Source: an uncultured Clostridia bacterium
GTDB taxonomy: Bacteria; Bacillota; Clostridia; TANB77; CAG-508
DNA length: 64,000 nucleotides
Direction: 5' to 3'
Assembly (NCBI GenBank): GCA_949388605.1
Contig: CASKJV010000002.1
Location: 98,084-162,083, forward strand
The position numbers were made by a program, and so were the translations under genes. Below the pieces are notes generated by a model that saw only the letters and a list, made by a program, of their open reading frames with translations, had not been told where the DNA came from and did not search any database. This document shows, one piece after another, positions 36,973 through 47,224 of the stretch (within the stretch, counting starts at the first letter, position 1; the number at the start of each line of letters is the position of its first letter).

Positions 36973-39099
36973 TTATTTAGTTTCTTCTATTTCCCTGTTA
37001 TCTTTTTCTAATTCTTGCATTATATATGCTCTTGTTTGTTCTACTTCTCCTCCATTTATTGCGTTTTCTCCTAGCAATAAAGCTTTTCCCAATTTTTTAC
37101 GTTTTAGTTTTATTGGTTCACTTGTAAGTTGTTTTTTTAACTGCCTCTTTTCTTCTCTACTTTTTTTTATTAATATACTATTTATTTTATATCTTTCTAT
37201 ATATATATTCTTTTTATCTTCACTTACTGATAAATTAAGAACACATTCTAATAGCTCTTTTTCATCTAATTTTCTACTTTTTATTTTTTCAAATATTTCT
37301 ATCTTCTTTTTATCACTTTCCGTTAACTCTTCTGGATTTTTTTCTGAAATATCAGCTAATTCTTGTGATGCTTTTACAAGTCCACCAAACAAATTTATAT
37401 TTTCTATCCAAGTTTCCGCATCTAAAGTTCCATTTGGCAATCTAAATTCTATTGTATTCATTTTAGTATTAACATTTATAAAATTTATACTTGAATATTT
37501 AATATCATTACCCTGCATATTTTGTATTTGCTCTTGAAATTCTTCTAAATCATCTTCACTATTTAAATCTAATCTTCCTTTTTCAATTGCAGTTTGTATT
37601 TTTTTGGATATTGGAGGAGCATACGTTTCTAATGCATCAATTCTTGTAATTTCCCCTACTGCATTGCTTATTATATATAGCACCTCTTCAGAATTCCCCC
37701 ATATTTCTAACAAATTAGCATATGCTTCTTTACTCTTTAGATAATCTGCTCCTATGTGTATGTGACCACCACATTTTTCAGTAATATATTGCCCCATATT
37801 GTCTAATATCGCACATATTTGATATATTCTCTTACTATCTTCTTTTGAAGCCCTTAATATTGGAGAAGTCATTTCAACTCCATCAATACTTCCATCTTCT
37901 TTGGCTTCCCACCCTAAAACTTTACTAACAACCAGCTCTTCTCCTAAATCACCTTCTGCCTCTATTTCAATTCCTATAGTCATACCTTCTGGCAAATCTA
38001 TTTCTGTAAATTCTCCTTCGCATAAATAATCAATTCCTAATTCTTGATTTATCTCTTCTATATTACCTTTTAAAATTTTTAATACTGTTGATTCAGTTGG
38101 ATATAATTCATTAGTTTTTTCAACCATTTCTATACACTTTTTATAATCTTCGACACTTTCCTTATCTTTTTCATTTATTAAAAAACTCATCACTTTTATT
38201 TTGTCCATTTTTTGCTGAATATCAGTATTTTCTTCATTCCTTATTTGTAACTTTAATAATTCGTATAATCTCTTTTGAAAATTTTCATAATCTTTTAAAC
38301 CTTCTTGATCACCAGGTAATATAAAATCTTTCATTTCTTTTAAATATTCTATTACTTCTTCGTCTTCCAAATGTATTATAACATCTTTTAAAGTTTCTCT
38401 ACATATATCTAAATTTTCTTTATCATTTAAACCTATTAATGATTTTATTTCTATTATTATTTCTGCTATGCTTAAATAATCTAAGCCTATTTTCTCGTCT
38501 TTTATGAATTCTATGTATTCTTCTAAGTTTTCTTTATTTGCTAAATCTATAAATTTATTCATTTGAAATATTAATGTTTGTCTATTTCTTGATCTCCAGC
38601 CTAATTCTTCATCTTTAATACATTCTTTTATAAACTTAACATGTTCCTCTTTCTCTTCCTCAGAATTCACAAAAATCCCTAAGTCTTCAATTATCAGTAT
38701 TTTGTCTAAGCCAGAAAGTTCCAATTTTTCATCATAAATACATTCTTTTACAAAATCTATATAATCTTTTTCACTTTCCTTATCTTGAAGTCCTACAAGA
38801 TATCTCATTTTGTCTATTAATGACCTTGCTTGCCAGCCTTTAAATATGAAACCTTCTTTAATACAAGCTTTACAAAATTCCATTCCTCCTGTAAGGGCTA
38901 AATCTGCAAGACTATATTCTTCAAATTCTATATCTAATAAACATTCTGTTAATTCTAATAATCTTACTCTATAATATATAGAAAAATCTAGATTTTTATT
39001 TATTATACATTCTCTTATAAAGTTTATATCTCTTGTATCCTTAATTAATTGTATTCTCTCTTCTGGATCAAATACTGCATTATAATCTTCTATTTTCAC
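36973..39099 (-). CDS. Amidoligase-like protein with N-terminal helical repeats
   Basis: In the 708-residue protein, residues 1 to about 350 are tandem helical repeats: recurring phrases such as FVKECIYDEKLELSG and FIKECIKDEELGWRS, about 45 residues apart. From about 370 comes a putative-amidoligase domain (COOH-NH2 ligase family with a glutamine-synthetase-like fold): MTIGIEIEAEGD, DGSIDGVEMTSPIL, CGGHIHIGADYL, and NTIEFRLPNGTLD. Such domains are predicted to join a carboxylate to an amine using ATP. The start is a GTG at 39099; GGAGAG is 13 bases upstream. The substrate is unknown; the repeats may hold a protein partner. Confidence 0.65.
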   Translation of the reverse strand: MKIEDYNAVFDPEERIQLIKDTRDINFIRECIINKNLDFSIYYRVRLLELTECLLDIEFEEYSLADLALTGGMEFCKACIKEGFIFKGWQARSLIDKMRYLVGLQDKESEKDYIDFVKECIYDEKLELSGLDKILIIEDLGIFVNSEEEKEEHVKFIKECIKDEELGWRSRNRQTLIFQMNKFIDLANKENLEEYIEFIKDEKIGLDYLSIAEIIIEIKSLIGLNDKENLDICRETLKDVIIHLEDEEVIEYLKEMKDFILPGDQEGLKDYENFQKRLYELLKLQIRNEENTDIQQKMDKIKVMSFLINEKDKESVEDYKKCIEMVEKTNELYPTESTVLKILKGNIEEINQELGIDYLCEGEFTEIDLPEGMTIGIEIEAEGDLGEELVVSKVLGWEAKEDGSIDGVEMTSPILRASKEDSKRIYQICAILDNMGQYITEKCGGHIHIGADYLKSKEAYANLLEIWGNSEEVLYIISNAVGEITRIDALETYAPPISKKIQTAIEKGRLDLNSEDDLEEFQEQIQNMQGNDIKYSSINFINVNTKMNTIEFRLPNGTLDAETWIENINLFGGLVKASQELADISEKNPEELTESDKKKIEIFEKIKSRKLDEKELLECVLNLSVSEDKKNIYIERYKINSILIKKSREEKRQLKKQLTSEPIKLKRKKLGKALLLGENAINGGEVEQTRAYIMQELEKDNREIEETK

Positions 39100-39337
39100 C
39101 TATCCTATGCTCTCCTTATTTTATCTTTAATTTAGTTTATAAACATCTATATTTTTATAAAGATAAAAATTTAACTTTATTTATTTTTCTATTTCTTATA
39201 TTTTTTATTAACCCATATTATCATTATACTACATTGAGTTTTAATTGAACATATATTTAATTTTACATTTTATTTACAATTTTTTCTAAGTTAGTTATTA
39301 TTATACAAAATTCAAGTTCAGATTGGCAAATCTATTC

Positions 39338-39931
39338 TTATTCAAAATCTTCAATAACAGAATTTATATTCTCTTTTCCATATACATATATTCCATTTTC
39401 TAAATTATTAATATCTTCTTGTGTCAAATATTCTTTAATTACATTTGTAGTCTTATATAATTTTTCTTCTCCATCTTGTTCTAAATGGTAAATATCAACA
39501 TTATTATCACTTAATTTTACTACATAATGTTCATTACATATACTATCTTCTTCTTGAGATAAAATAACATTATTACTACTAAACTCTTCTACATTCCAAT
39601 CTGAATATAATTGTTCTACTTCTGTTTTACTCAAGTTTATTAATTCTGTTGGAAGTTCCGAATAATTAACTTCTACATGTCCACATTCATCATAATATTT
39701 TTTTATTGCGAATGTAGAATTAAAACTAATTTTTTCTTCATTTGAGAATGTTTCTGTAACTATATTTAATTCATTAACATTATTCATTTGCTTTGACAAT
39801 TCGTCATTGTTAGTTTTCCAAATTCTTGAATAAAAAAATCCTATAAAACAAGAAAATATAAATATTAAAATACTATAAAAAATAATCCTTTTCATACACG
39901 TATTATGCATTATAAAAATTTTTTTATTCAA
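39338..39931 (-). CDS. BofC C-terminal-domain-like membrane-anchored protein
   Basis: It has an N-terminal membrane segment (IIFYSILIFIFSCFIGFFY) and an extracytoplasmic domain. The C-terminus (VIKEYLTQEDINNLENGIYV, ending NSVIEDFE) resembles the BofC C-terminal domain; Bacillus BofC restrains the SpoIVB checkpoint protease in sporulation. The frame opens with TTG at 39931; an in-frame ATG at residue 13 (MKRIIFYS) is an alternative. Confidence 0.65.
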   Translation of the reverse strand: MNKKIFIMHNTCMKRIIFYSILIFIFSCFIGFFYSRIWKTNNDELSKQMNNVNELNIVTETFSNEEKISFNSTFAIKKYYDECGHVEVNYSELPTELINLSKTEVEQLYSDWNVEEFSSNNVILSQEEDSICNEHYVVKLSDNNVDIYHLEQDGEEKLYKTTNVIKEYLTQEDINNLENGIYVYGKENINSVIEDFE

Positions 39932-40119
39932 AATTTTCCATTTTATTTATATAAATATTTTTGATATTAATATTCCTAAAGTAATCATTAATTTTTTTGC
40001 AATTTTAATATTTTTTCTTGTTTATCTTCCTTTAATATCTAATTTTTTATAAATACTCTATTTATATTATTTAATTTATATATTAATTTTTATTTGGATT
40101 AATATACTTATTGCTTCAC
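39932..40119. other. Gene-free, extremely AT-rich spacer
   Basis: Nothing convincing is visible apart from the pncB promoter that follows. Confidence 0.4.
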
Positions 40120-40148
40120 TTGATTTCTTATGTAAACTGTGCTATAAT
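40120..40148 (+). promoter_or_regulatory. Promoter for pncB
   Basis: TTGATT (40120-40125) and TATAAT (40143-40148) are separated by 17 bases, about 100 bases before the gene. Confidence 0.6.
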
Positions 40149-40249
40149 AAACTAGTAACCAAAAACTTATTAGTGGATATTAAAGAATAATTTATTCACA
40201 ATAAGCTAAAACTTAACTTAATAATAAATCAACAAGGAGGATTTACAAC

Positions 40250-41458
40250 ATGAAACTTAAACCAATTATCACAAGCCTTTTGGAAACAGATATGTACAAG
40301 TTCAGTATGGGACAGGCAATTTACCATCAGTTCCCCCATTACAAAACGACCTGGGATTTCGCTTGCCGTAACAGGGACGTAAAGTTCAGCAAGGAGATGG
40401 TAGAAGAAATTAGAGAGCAAATTCAGGCATATTGTACACTACGATTTACCGAAGATGAACTCACATATCTGGACCGAATCAAATGGATTCGTGGCTCTTA
40501 TGTTGATTTCCTTCGCATTTGGCAGCCTCGCTATGAAGACTTTGAAATCACTGAAAATGCAAAATGCGGTCTCTCTATCGAAGCAAAAGGCACATGGCTT
40601 AATACTTCGATGTACGAAATTCCGGTACTCGCAATTGTAAACGAAGTTTACTTCCGCATGAACCATGATTACAGCAAACTTTTCTCATCATTTGAGGATA
40701 AATTGCAGGCTAAGATTCAATTTCTTATTGATGGCACATATCAAATTGGTGCATTTAGCGAGTTTGGTCTTCGCCGTCGTCTTTCTTCTGAAGCACAGAA
40801 GCTTGCAGTAAAATCGTTATGCGAGAACAATTCAAAGTATCATAACTCCACATGTGTGGGTACATCAAATGTGTATCTTGCAAAAAAATACGGAGTAACT
40901 CCGGTTGGTACAATGGCACATGAGTGGATTATGTGTGTTGGTCAGGGGGATCACAAACACAATCCCGCTTACTCTAACTGGTATGCATTAAATGCCTGGA
41001 TTAAGGAGTATGGAGTATTAAACGGTATAGCTTTAACAGACACAATCACTACAGATTGCTTCTTGAAGGACTTCCAGCTGACATTTGCAACTCTATTCAG
41101 TGGAGTGCGCCATGATAGTGGCGATCCGTATGAATGGGGTGAGAAGATGATTAATCAGTACAACAGCTTAGGACTTGATGCAACCACAAAAACTTTGCTG
41201 TTCAGTGACAGTCTTGATTTCAAGAGAGCTCATGATCTGAATGCGCACTTCAAAGACCGTGCAAAAGTTGCATTTGGAATTGGTACATTTTTATCCAATG
41301 ATACAAATGTATCTCCTCTTAACATCGTTATGAAGGTTACTGCTTGCAATGGTCAGGACGTTGCAAAAATTTCCGACACTTCTGGTAAAGGAATGTGCAA
41401 GAATCCAGATTATGTAGAATATCTGCAGAGGAGCATCGACTGGCGTATGGCACATTAG
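40250..41458 (+). CDS. pncB: Nicotinate phosphoribosyltransferase
   Basis: The 402-residue protein is a full-length PncB: LLETDMYKFSMGQAIYH at the N-terminus, EFGLRRRLS, GTMAHEWIM, RHDSGDPYEWGEK and the C-terminal FGIGTFLSND and LNIVMKV. It joins nicotinate to PRPP for NAD salvage. CAAGGAGG precedes the ATG. Codon use is clearly richer in G+C than the flanking genes, and the gene stands alone between its own promoter and terminator, suggesting acquisition. Together with the sirtuin-like gene it concerns NAD metabolism. Confidence 0.95.
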   Translation: MKLKPIITSLLETDMYKFSMGQAIYHQFPHYKTTWDFACRNRDVKFSKEMVEEIREQIQAYCTLRFTEDELTYLDRIKWIRGSYVDFLRIWQPRYEDFEITENAKCGLSIEAKGTWLNTSMYEIPVLAIVNEVYFRMNHDYSKLFSSFEDKLQAKIQFLIDGTYQIGAFSEFGLRRRLSSEAQKLAVKSLCENNSKYHNSTCVGTSNVYLAKKYGVTPVGTMAHEWIMCVGQGDHKHNPAYSNWYALNAWIKEYGVLNGIALTDTITTDCFLKDFQLTFATLFSGVRHDSGDPYEWGEKMINQYNSLGLDATTKTLLFSDSLDFKRAHDLNAHFKDRAKVAFGIGTFLSNDTNVSPLNIVMKVTACNGQDVAKISDTSGKGMCKNPDYVEYLQRSIDWRMAH

Positions 41459-41490
41459 TAATTAACAGAAACACATAAGTTTTAGCATGC

Positions 41491-41522
41491 TGACGGAATT
41501 CATTAAGAATTCCGTCATTTTC
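41491..41522 (+). terminator. Terminator of pncB
   Basis: TGACGGAATTC (41491-41501) and GAATTCCGTCA (41507-41517) form a perfect stem followed by TTTTCTAT. Confidence 0.85.
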
Positions 41523-41525
41523 TAT

Positions 41526-43991
41526 TTATTCTATAAATTTTTTTACAGTGATTTTTCCTTTACTAGTTACTTTTATAGTTATTTCTCCCAATTGATCTGT
41601 TCTATAAATATTTACTCCTATTTTGTTTAATCTATCTATTACTTCCTGATTTGGATGTCCATATTTATTATTTTTCCCTACTCCTATTAATGCAATTTGA
41701 GGTTTAACTGATTTTAAAATATCTAAGGTAGAAGATGATTTTGAACCATGATGTGCAATTTTTAAAATATCAGAATTTAATATATTAGTATTTTCATATA
41801 TTTCACACAATAATTTTTCTGCGGATTCTTCGATATCTCCTGTAAATAATATTGAAAATTTATTAAAAAATAATTTAAATACTAATGAATTATTATTTAA
41901 ATTGTTTTCTAGTATTAAATTATTTATATCTGGCCATATTACTTCAATTTTTGTATTTTTATCTATATTTATTATATCTCCTTTTTTTAAAGCATTAACC
42001 ATCACTTTTTTTCTTTTTGCAATATCAAGCAAGTCTTCTAATTGTTTTGAAGATTCTGGTTGTATTCCTATTAATATATTTTCTACATTTATATTTTCTA
42101 AAACATATATTAATCCTCCAATATGATCACTATCTGCATGAGATATAACTAAATAATCAATTCTATTTATTCCTCTATCCAATAAATATGGAAATACTAT
42201 ATTTTTTCCATAATCATATTTTTCTGAATTTCCTTCCCCACCATCTACAATAATTCTTTTTCCAGATGGTGTTATAATTAAAGTACAATCTCCTTGTCCA
42301 ACATCTATAAAATGAATTTTTAAATTAAAACTAAATTTATTAGTATTTGCAATAATTATTATAATTAGAATACATATTAATATTTTCCTTATTACCTGTT
42401 TTTTCTTTAAAATTGATTTTATATTTATTAAATTTACTTTATTTAATACTGTATTTATTTTTCTTTTCGATAGTAATACTCTTAATATATGAAATTTATT
42501 ATAGTTAAAATAAATTATCCACAAAATAAATAGTAAATAATATAAAATAATAATACTTAAGCTTGGAGTTACAACAAAAATTCTAGATAAAGGCAATTTA
42601 CTTGTAATATTTGCTATTTTTAATATTATATCTACCATTATTTTTTCTAATACTGCAATTAAATTTGCAATAGGGAAAAATATAAATGAAACAAAAATAC
42701 TTATATATCCTAAAAATAGTACATAAGCTATAAAAAATGAAACTAAAATATTTGATATAAAAAAAGTTAAAGAAAAAGTATTGAAAACATATATCATTAT
42801 TGGAAGTATTAAAATTTGAGCAGATAAACTTATACAAAAACTTTTTAGCAAAACTATTTGTATTTTATAGCAATATTCTCTAATTCTTTTATAATATAAA
42901 TTTTTGCACCCTAAACTTAATACTCTATTTTTATTTAATTTTAGATTTTTCAATTTAGATTTTACATTAAAATTTTTGTGCTCTCTTTCCAAATATTTTT
43001 TATTATAGTTTGTTGTTTCTTTTTTTAATCCCAATCTTATACAAAAAATCTTATAAATGCAATTATAATTAATTACTATCCCAATTGTTCCACCATATGA
43101 AAGCCACATTCCGACATTAAACAAATTATAGGGATTAAAAAATATTATAATTATAAATGACAATATAAAACTAATAAAAAAATTATTTTTTCTATGAAAG
43201 CCAAAACTTAGGAGCATAAAAATATTCATAATACATGCTCTCATACATGAAACAGAATTTCCTGTTAATATTAAAAAGAATATCAAGAATCCTATTAATA
43301 GATAATTTCTTATATTTTTACTATTAATAATTTTCTCTAATATAAAATTTATTCCTACTAGTATAAAAGATATATGTAACCCTGAAATTGCTAAAATATG
43401 TGATATGCTTGATGTTTGAAAATCTTCTATTATATTTTCATCTAGTTCACTTTTATTTCCAATTAATAATCCCTTTAAAAAATTAGCATATTCTCCTTTA
43501 TAAAATTTATCTATTCGTTCTTCAACAATAGCTCTTATTTTTCCAAATACAAAATATAAGTCTTTTCTTTGAGAAATTATATTTGTTTCATCTGCAAATA
43601 TAATACCATATATTTTATTTTGACTTAAATACTTTCTATAACTAAATCCTTTATAGTTTCTAGTTACTTCACCTTTTTGAAAATTTCCCTTAACTTTTAT
43701 TATATCTCCTACTTTATATTCTTTATCTTTTTTTATATATAAAATTAATTTTGTATTTTTACTTTTACTTAGTATTTTGTTTTCTATTACTTTTAATATA
43801 TATTTATCGTAATACTCTTTTGATTCTTTTTCTTTTATTACTTCACATATACAAGTTATTTCCATTTCTTCTGGATATATTATTTCAAAAGAAAAAATTA
43901 GAGCTATGTCATAACATAGCCCCATTAATAATATTATTATAATTAAAAATTTAACTTTTATAGCTAACCCTCCTTTTAAGTTAGCCCCCAA
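41526..43991 (-). CDS. comEC: ComEC/Rec2-family DNA uptake channel
   Basis: The protein has about 820 residues: an N-terminal DUF4131-type region, a polytopic competence domain (ISHILAISGLHISFIL, about ten membrane segments) and a C-terminal metallo-beta-lactamase-like domain (IHFIDVGQGDCTLI, ISHADSDHIGG, KIAHHGSKSS). It would transport single-stranded DNA across the membrane. The frame opens at TTG 43991, but a strong AAAGGAGGG lies inside it, eight codons later; the next fitting codon after that site is AUA at 43961, so the true start is uncertain. Confidence 0.9.
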   Translation of the reverse strand: MGANLKGGLAIKVKFLIIIILLMGLCYDIALIFSFEIIYPEEMEITCICEVIKEKESKEYYDKYILKVIENKILSKSKNTKLILYIKKDKEYKVGDIIKVKGNFQKGEVTRNYKGFSYRKYLSQNKIYGIIFADETNIISQRKDLYFVFGKIRAIVEERIDKFYKGEYANFLKGLLIGNKSELDENIIEDFQTSSISHILAISGLHISFILVGINFILEKIINSKNIRNYLLIGFLIFFLILTGNSVSCMRACIMNIFMLLSFGFHRKNNFFISFILSFIIIIFFNPYNLFNVGMWLSYGGTIGIVINYNCIYKIFCIRLGLKKETTNYNKKYLEREHKNFNVKSKLKNLKLNKNRVLSLGCKNLYYKRIREYCYKIQIVLLKSFCISLSAQILILPIMIYVFNTFSLTFFISNILVSFFIAYVLFLGYISIFVSFIFFPIANLIAVLEKIMVDIILKIANITSKLPLSRIFVVTPSLSIIILYYLLFILWIIYFNYNKFHILRVLLSKRKINTVLNKVNLINIKSILKKKQVIRKILICILIIIIIANTNKFSFNLKIHFIDVGQGDCTLIITPSGKRIIVDGGEGNSEKYDYGKNIVFPYLLDRGINRIDYLVISHADSDHIGGLIYVLENINVENILIGIQPESSKQLEDLLDIAKRKKVMVNALKKGDIINIDKNTKIEVIWPDINNLILENNLNNNSLVFKLFFNKFSILFTGDIEESAEKLLCEIYENTNILNSDILKIAHHGSKSSSTLDILKSVKPQIALIGVGKNNKYGHPNQEVIDRLNKIGVNIYRTDQLGEITIKVTSKGKITVKKFIE

Positions 43992-43995
43992 GCAT

Positions 43996-45447
43996 TTAAT
44001 CTACTATTCTTCTTGCTGAAACAAATCTTTCGTTATAATATGAATTAGTATTTAAATTATCTATAACTACTCCTCTTTGTGGATTTGCAGCATGAATAAA
44101 ATCCCCATTTCCAAGATAAATTCCAGTATGACCTATAGATGTTTTTCCTTCATTATAAAATAGAATTAAATCACCTATTTGTAAACTTTCTCTTGATATT
44201 TCTTTTCCTACATTAGTTTGACTTGATGCTGTATTTCCCAGAGTATAGCCAAAGTTCAAATATACATATCTAGTAAATCCAGAACAATCAAATCCAGTTG
44301 TGGGAGTTTTACCACCAACTACATAAGAGCATCCTAAGTATTGTTTTGCATATTCTGCAACTTGTTTACCAGTATTTGTATTATCTAAAGTATTATTTGA
44401 AGATTTACTATTTTCTTGATTTACTGTTGTATCTTCTTGTACCGATTTTCTTTCTTCTGTTAAACTTCTAGAACTTATTTGATTATCGTCTGAAATAGTA
44501 ATTAGTTTTTTATTTACATATCCTGATGTATTTCCTGATGTAATTTTATACCATTCACCATTTTCATCTGTAATATTTACTTTATCATTATAATCTAGAA
44601 AACCTATAATATTTGCTGATGCATTTGCTGTTTCTCTTACATTTGCTGTTTCAACATTAATAGTTCCTGTTTTATTTATAGATGTGTTTGTAGTTGTATT
44701 CTCAGAATTTTCTTTTTTAATTTTATTTTCTGAAGTTGCATTATTGTTTACTGTATTTGCATTAGTTGTATTTGTAAAATTTGAACTATTAATTGGCTCT
44801 GATTGAGACGTAATTGTTTTGGCTTTTAATATCCATCCTGTTATATTTCCATCTGTAACTTTTATCCAATTTCCTATTTCTTCTAATTTCTTTAATTGTT
44901 TAGATTGTTCTACTGTACTAATTGATTGTGAAATCATATTAGGAATATTTCTTATGCTTGTTACAGAATTAATAGTAACAACTTCTTCGTTTTCCGAATT
45001 TTGAGCTATATTTGAAGTATTTGTATTATTATTTTCTATAGTATTAGTATTTGATGTATTAGTTGTATTGTTAGCTATTGTATTATTGTTTAATGTATTT
45101 GAATTTGATGTATTAGTAGAAGTATTTGTATTAGAAATATTTGTAGTATTCATAGAAGTTGATGTATTAGTTGTATTTTTTTCTTTTTTAGTATCTAAAC
45201 TTATATATTCTTTTTTTACATATCCTGTTTTTCCATCATATTGAACTTTATACCAATCTCCTTCTTCACTTAATATATTAACTTTATCACCTTCATAAAT
45301 GTTAGTTAAAATATTTGAATCTGTATTTTTTTCTTCTCTTAATCTTGTTGCGCTAACATTAACTTTTCCTGATTCTGCAAAAGATGATCCTATAAATAAT
45401 ATTATTGCTAATACAAAAATGCAAAATATTTTTTTAATAAATCTCAT
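43996..45447 (-). CDS. Secreted NlpC/P60 peptidoglycan hydrolase with three SH3b domains
   Basis: A signal peptide is followed by a first SH3b domain, then Asn/Thr/Ser-rich low-complexity linkers separating a second and third SH3b domain, and a C-terminal NlpC/P60 domain with catalytic Cys in GFDCSGFTRY and His in SIGHTGIYLG, then FIHAAN. It cuts peptide bridges in cell-wall peptidoglycan. The start is the ATG at 45447 because AGAGGT lies about nine bases before it. It follows aspS by 13 bases. Confidence 0.9.
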   Translation of the reverse strand: MRFIKKIFCIFVLAIILFIGSSFAESGKVNVSATRLREEKNTDSNILTNIYEGDKVNILSEEGDWYKVQYDGKTGYVKKEYISLDTKKEKNTTNTSTSMNTTNISNTNTSTNTSNSNTLNNNTIANNTTNTSNTNTIENNNTNTSNIAQNSENEEVVTINSVTSIRNIPNMISQSISTVEQSKQLKKLEEIGNWIKVTDGNITGWILKAKTITSQSEPINSSNFTNTTNANTVNNNATSENKIKKENSENTTTNTSINKTGTINVETANVRETANASANIIGFLDYNDKVNITDENGEWYKITSGNTSGYVNKKLITISDDNQISSRSLTEERKSVQEDTTVNQENSKSSNNTLDNTNTGKQVAEYAKQYLGCSYVVGGKTPTTGFDCSGFTRYVYLNFGYTLGNTASSQTNVGKEISRESLQIGDLILFYNEGKTSIGHTGIYLGNGDFIHAANPQRGVVIDNLNTNSYYNERFVSARRIVD

Positions 45448-45460
45448 AATACTAATACCT

Positions 45461-47224
45461 CTATTTATCAATATTTTCTATGTCTATTTTTATATGTACC
45501 TCTTCTAATTGTTTATCAAAAACTTTAGAAGGCGCATTCATTAGTAAATCTCTTGCTTTCTTATTTTTTGGAAAAGCAATAACTTCCCTAATGTTATCTT
45601 CTTTTGCAAGAAGCATAACAATTCTATCAACTCCAGGTGCAGCTCCTGCATGTGGAGGAGTACCATAACTAAAGGCATTATATAAAGCTCCAAATTTTCC
45701 CTTTATATCTTCTTCTGTATATCCTGCAATTTCAAAAGCTTTTAACATTATGTCTTGATCATGGTTTCTTACAGCTCCAGATAAAATTTCATATCCATTA
45801 CATACAGCATCATATTGATATGCATATATATCTAACGGATTTTTGTTTTCTAATGCTTCTAATCCGCCTTGTGGCATTGAAAATGGATTATGATTAAAAT
45901 CTATTGTTCCTTCATCTGATAATTCATACATTGGAAAGTCTACTATAAAGCAGAATTTATATACGTCTTTTTCTAATAAATCAAGTTCTGTTCCTAATTT
46001 AATTCTAACTCCACCAGCAATCTTAACTGCTTTATTATATTCATCTGCTATAAAGAATATTGCTGAACCTGGTTTAGCATTCATTCTATCAAATATTTTT
46101 GCTTTTCTTTCATCATTAATAAATTTGCTAATTCCACCATTTAAGTTACCATCACTATCAACTTTAACCCATGCTAATCCTTTAGCTTCTAGTTCTTGCA
46201 CTGAATATTCAGACATTTTATCAAAGAATTTTCTTGGTTTATCTTCCATATTTTCTGTATAAATGGCTTTTACTGTTTTGTTCTTAAAAGCATTAAATTC
46301 TGTTCCTTCGAAAATATCTGTTAAGTCTGTAATTATTAAAGGATTTCTTAAATCTGGTTTATCTGAACCATATTTTTCCATAGCCTCTTTAAAAGGAATT
46401 CTTATAAAAGGTCCTTCATCTACTTTCCAATCTGTATTTGATTTAAATACTTTTGGTAAAATTGTTTCAATTACTTCAAATACATCTTCTTGAGTAGCAA
46501 AACTCATTTCAAAATCTAATTGATAGAATTCTCCTGGAGAACGGTCTGCTCTAGGGTCTTCATCTCTAAAACATGGAGCTATTTGATAATATTTTTCAAA
46601 TCCAGATACCATTAATAATTGTTTAAACTGTTGTGGTGCTTGAGGAAGTGCATAAAATTCTCCTGGATGTAATCTACTTGGTACTAGAAAATCTCTCGCT
46701 CCTTCTGGTGAAGAATTAGCTAGAATTGGTGTTTGAATTTCTATAAACCCTAATTCATCCATTACATTTCTAAAATCTTTTAAAACTTTAGAACGTAAAA
46801 CTATATTTTTATGAATATTTTCGTTTCTTAAATCTAAAAACCTATATTCAAGTCTTAAATCTTCTCTAACATTTTGGTTTTCAACATTTATTTCAAAAGG
46901 TAAAGAATTTCTGCATTTTCCTAAAACTGTAATTTCACTTGCAACAACTTCTATATCACCTGTAGGAATTTTGCTATTTTTACTACTTCTTTCAACAACT
47001 TCTCCAGTAACTGTTACTGTACATTCTTTAGTTATATCTTTAATATTACTATTAATATCTTCTGATAATACAATTTGAGTAATTCCATTTTCGTCTCTTA
47101 AATCGATAAAAATCATCTTACCTAAATTTCTTATTGTTTGAACAAATCCAGCTAATCTTACCTCTTTATTTATATCTGTAACTCTTAACTCACCACAGTT
47201 GTGAGTTCTATATTTATTATTCAT
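45461..47224 (-). CDS. aspS: Aspartate-tRNA ligase (class II)
   Basis: The 587-residue protein has an N-terminal OB-fold anticodon domain (RLAGFVQTIRNLGKMIFIDLRD), class II motifs (PEGARDFLVPS, FRDEDPRADRSPGEF), a bacterial insertion domain and motif 3 (GAAPGVDRIVML). It charges tRNA-Asp. GAGGAG precedes the ATG. No T-box leader is seen upstream. Confidence 0.97.
   Translation of the reverse strand: MNNKYRTHNCGELRVTDINKEVRLAGFVQTIRNLGKMIFIDLRDENGITQIVLSEDINSNIKDITKECTVTVTGEVVERSSKNSKIPTGDIEVVASEITVLGKCRNSLPFEINVENQNVREDLRLEYRFLDLRNENIHKNIVLRSKVLKDFRNVMDELGFIEIQTPILANSSPEGARDFLVPSRLHPGEFYALPQAPQQFKQLLMVSGFEKYYQIAPCFRDEDPRADRSPGEFYQLDFEMSFATQEDVFEVIETILPKVFKSNTDWKVDEGPFIRIPFKEAMEKYGSDKPDLRNPLIITDLTDIFEGTEFNAFKNKTVKAIYTENMEDKPRKFFDKMSEYSVQELEAKGLAWVKVDSDGNLNGGISKFINDERKAKIFDRMNAKPGSAIFFIADEYNKAVKIAGGVRIKLGTELDLLEKDVYKFCFIVDFPMYELSDEGTIDFNHNPFSMPQGGLEALENKNPLDIYAYQYDAVCNGYEILSGAVRNHDQDIMLKAFEIAGYTEEDIKGKFGALYNAFSYGTPPHAGAAPGVDRIVMLLAKEDNIREVIAFPKNKKARDLLMNAPSKVFDKQLEEVHIKIDIENIDK

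Noticed and set aside
40229..40666. Minus-strand open frames overlapping pncB
   Set aside because: They are shadows of the clearly coding pncB frame and lack ribosome-binding sites.
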